From Dermanyssus gallinae (lineage: Eukaryota; Arthropoda; Arachnida; Mesostigmata; Dermanyssidae): 64,000 nt of DNA. The stretch spans positions 1 to 64,000 of the forward strand of contig QVRM01002374.1 of NCBI GenBank assembly GCA_003439945.1, given 5' to 3'. Of the stretch, positions 62,810-64,000 are shown piece after piece. The notes under the pieces were generated by a model, which made no database searches, was not told the origin of the DNA, and saw only the letters and a list, made by a program, of their open reading frames with translations. The position numbers and the translations under genes are program-made. Every line of letters starts with the position of its first letter. The stretch's first letter is position 1.

Positions 62810-62812
<3 letters not shown>
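60027..62812. other. Non-coding stretch
   Basis: No gene recognised. CAG runs at about 60383-60398, 60650-60672 and 61000-61014; (AT)n at 61449-61484, 61613-61643 and 62262-62297, the last running into GA to about 62324. CTGTCATAG / CTATGACAG form a 9-bp palindrome at 62070-62089. Complementary frames at 60900-61229 are both open around the CAG run and are not called. Confidence 0.55.
60529..60585 (+). repeat. Dispersed repeat, copy B
   Basis: Matches 56710-56762, with a 3-4 bp insertion (AAGA) before the final TTAGCCAA. Confidence 0.65.
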
Positions 62813-62876
<64 letters not shown>

Positions 62877-62879
62877 TAC

Positions 62880-62926
<47 letters not shown>

Positions 62927-62929
62927 TAC

Positions 62930-62961
<32 letters not shown>

Positions 62962-62965
62962 CTAC

Positions 62966-63003
<38 letters not shown>
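62813..63003. repeat. Higher-order (AT)n array with TACTAC and TACATA breaks
   Basis: About 190 bp of TA dinucleotide in which TACTACTA interruptions (about 62875, 62926, 62961) alternate with TACATA interruptions. This gives a nested repeat unit of roughly 35-50 bp. Confidence 0.9.
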
Positions 63004-63004
<1 letters not shown>

Positions 63005-63204
63005 AGACACACAGACGCCTTGAATACCACAGGCGAATCTCAACACAGACTTGTGACGGAAGACGCTCTTTGTAGTCTTCCCATATCTGAAGCGACCTAC
63101 TGTGTTTTTCTCATAATTCAGAGTTATTCTTTGGGCGGTATGAGGGCCAACCATTCGGGAAGGAGGTAAATTTGGAAAATATATACGTAAGGATTGTACA
63201 CATG

Positions 63205-63210
<6 letters not shown>

Positions 63211-63287
<77 letters not shown>

Positions 63288-63293
63288 ATATAA
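63211..63293. repeat. Compound (AT)n array, about 83 bp
   Basis: AT dinucleotide with a TTATA phase break and one TTTATA interruption. Confidence 0.95.
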
Positions 63294-63508
63294 AATAATC
63301 ATCTATAATGCATTAGCCACTTTCATATGCGGCCGAACGTAAAATGTCGAGTCAAACCATAAAGGAGGATACAAGCCTGTACCGAACACAGTACAATACG
63401 GACGTATTGCAAAAAAAAAGGCAATGACTAGACGAAGCGCGCGGATATGTGTAAATTTAAAAATGTATGTACATAATATATGTATATATAGTGTGAAAAC
63501 TCACTTGA

Positions 63509-63511
<3 letters not shown>

Positions 63512-63566
<55 letters not shown>
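63512..63566. repeat. (AT)n microsatellite, about 55 bp
   Basis: An uninterrupted AT tract. Confidence 0.95.
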
Positions 63567-63569
<3 letters not shown>

Positions 63570-64000
63570 ATGTAACTGATGGCGATGACGACAAGAACAA
63601 GAACCCGTCTGGTGGTGGTCAGTTTAACCGAGACTGACAGTAATCGTCAACAACAAATGCAGCGTTGCAGCGGGCGACAACAACAACAACAACAACGACA
63701 ACAGCAACAACGATCAAGTTATGCCTATTAATATTAATATTCTTCTTACTCTTATCTTTGTTATCCGTTTCGTCGATACGATGACGACAGGCACTGCGGT
63801 AGCCGACAACGCTCGGCGTTGTTGTTGTTGTTGTTGTAACGCCAGCGGCGGCAGCAGCAGCAGCAGAAACAACAACACCACTGTTGGCGCCGCGCACAGC
63901 AAGACCAGCTGTAGGTAGGTAGCATTGTGCGTGCCATGTCGTCATTACAGTAACAATTATTAGCATCGCTATCATTATGATTGTTGTTATTTTTATTAGC

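Larger units (their letters stand above)
63004..64000. other. Non-coding stretch to window end
   Basis: No gene recognised. Long (AT)n arrays at 63211-63293 and 63512-63566, then CAA and GTT repeats at about 63678-63712 and 63818-63838, and CAG at about 63850-63867. Confidence 0.6.

Noticed and set aside
1..64000. Search for CRISPR arrays, rRNA, operons or ribosome-binding sites
   Set aside because: No spaced direct-repeat array, rRNA motif or bacterial gene organisation is present. Composition and elements are eukaryotic.

Overview
This window looks like eukaryotic intergenic or intronic DNA, probably from an arthropod; a parasitiform mite such as a Varroa-like species is my best guess. That guess rests on moderate GC, very dense (AT)n, CAA/CAG/GTT and GTA microsatellites, arthropod-type mariner and CR1/L2-like elements, and the absence of bacterial gene packing. 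I see no complete host protein-coding gene, no rRNA, no CRISPR array and no operon. Nearly all long reading frames run through simple repeats (YIYIYI, QQQQ, NNNN, VVVV) or are antisense shadows.

What can be supported is mostly mobile DNA. (1) A 5'-truncated non-LTR retrotransposon at 23028-24637 (minus strand) still has an open reverse-transcriptase frame with an FADD motif. It ends in a short pentamer array, and both ends lie in (AT)n. (2) A mariner-like (Tc1/mariner/IS630 superfamily) composite occupies 15576-17645. Two copies of the same 3' half, about 0.9 kb each, face each other as a near-perfect inverted repeat around a 263-bp spacer, again inside (AT)n. (3) Several tRNA-derived SINEs are present. 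They include a tandem dimer with a 19-bp target duplication at 41597-42024, a third member of that family at 59838-60026, and other A-box/B-box units at about 2000, 48402 and 52925. (4) A 115-bp insertion at 4307-4421 has a 14-bp target duplication, a perfect 26-bp hairpin and a terminal T10. A partial second copy lies 0.66 kb away.

The clearest unexplained theme is fold-back structure. At four places (4346-4408, 9853-10086, 15581-17645 and 51164-51226) sequence has been copied into an inverted partner. One is a 98-bp palindrome with an AT-rich loop, and two share the same 26/11/26 geometry. The second theme is that insertions sit in microsatellites: (TA)n flanks the LINE, the mariner composite and one SINE, while TAG-type repeats received the hairpin element and the SINE family.

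Region by region: 1-4.3 kb is low-complexity DNA with one SINE; 4.3-5.05 kb holds the hairpin element; 9.85-10.2 kb the AT-loop palindrome; 13.6-13.8 kb a weak candidate exon; 15.6-17.7 kb the mariner fold-back; 18.3 kb a G4-prone block; 23.0-24.7 kb the LINE; 27.5-27.7 kb a possible endonuclease relic; 41.6-42.0 kb the SINE dimer; 48.4 kb a SINE; 51.2 kb a quasi-palindrome; 52.9-53.2 kb a SINE and a (TAA)n array; 59.8 kb a third SINE copy. The last 4 kb is dominated by long (AT)n arrays. All family assignments are by eye, without database searches.
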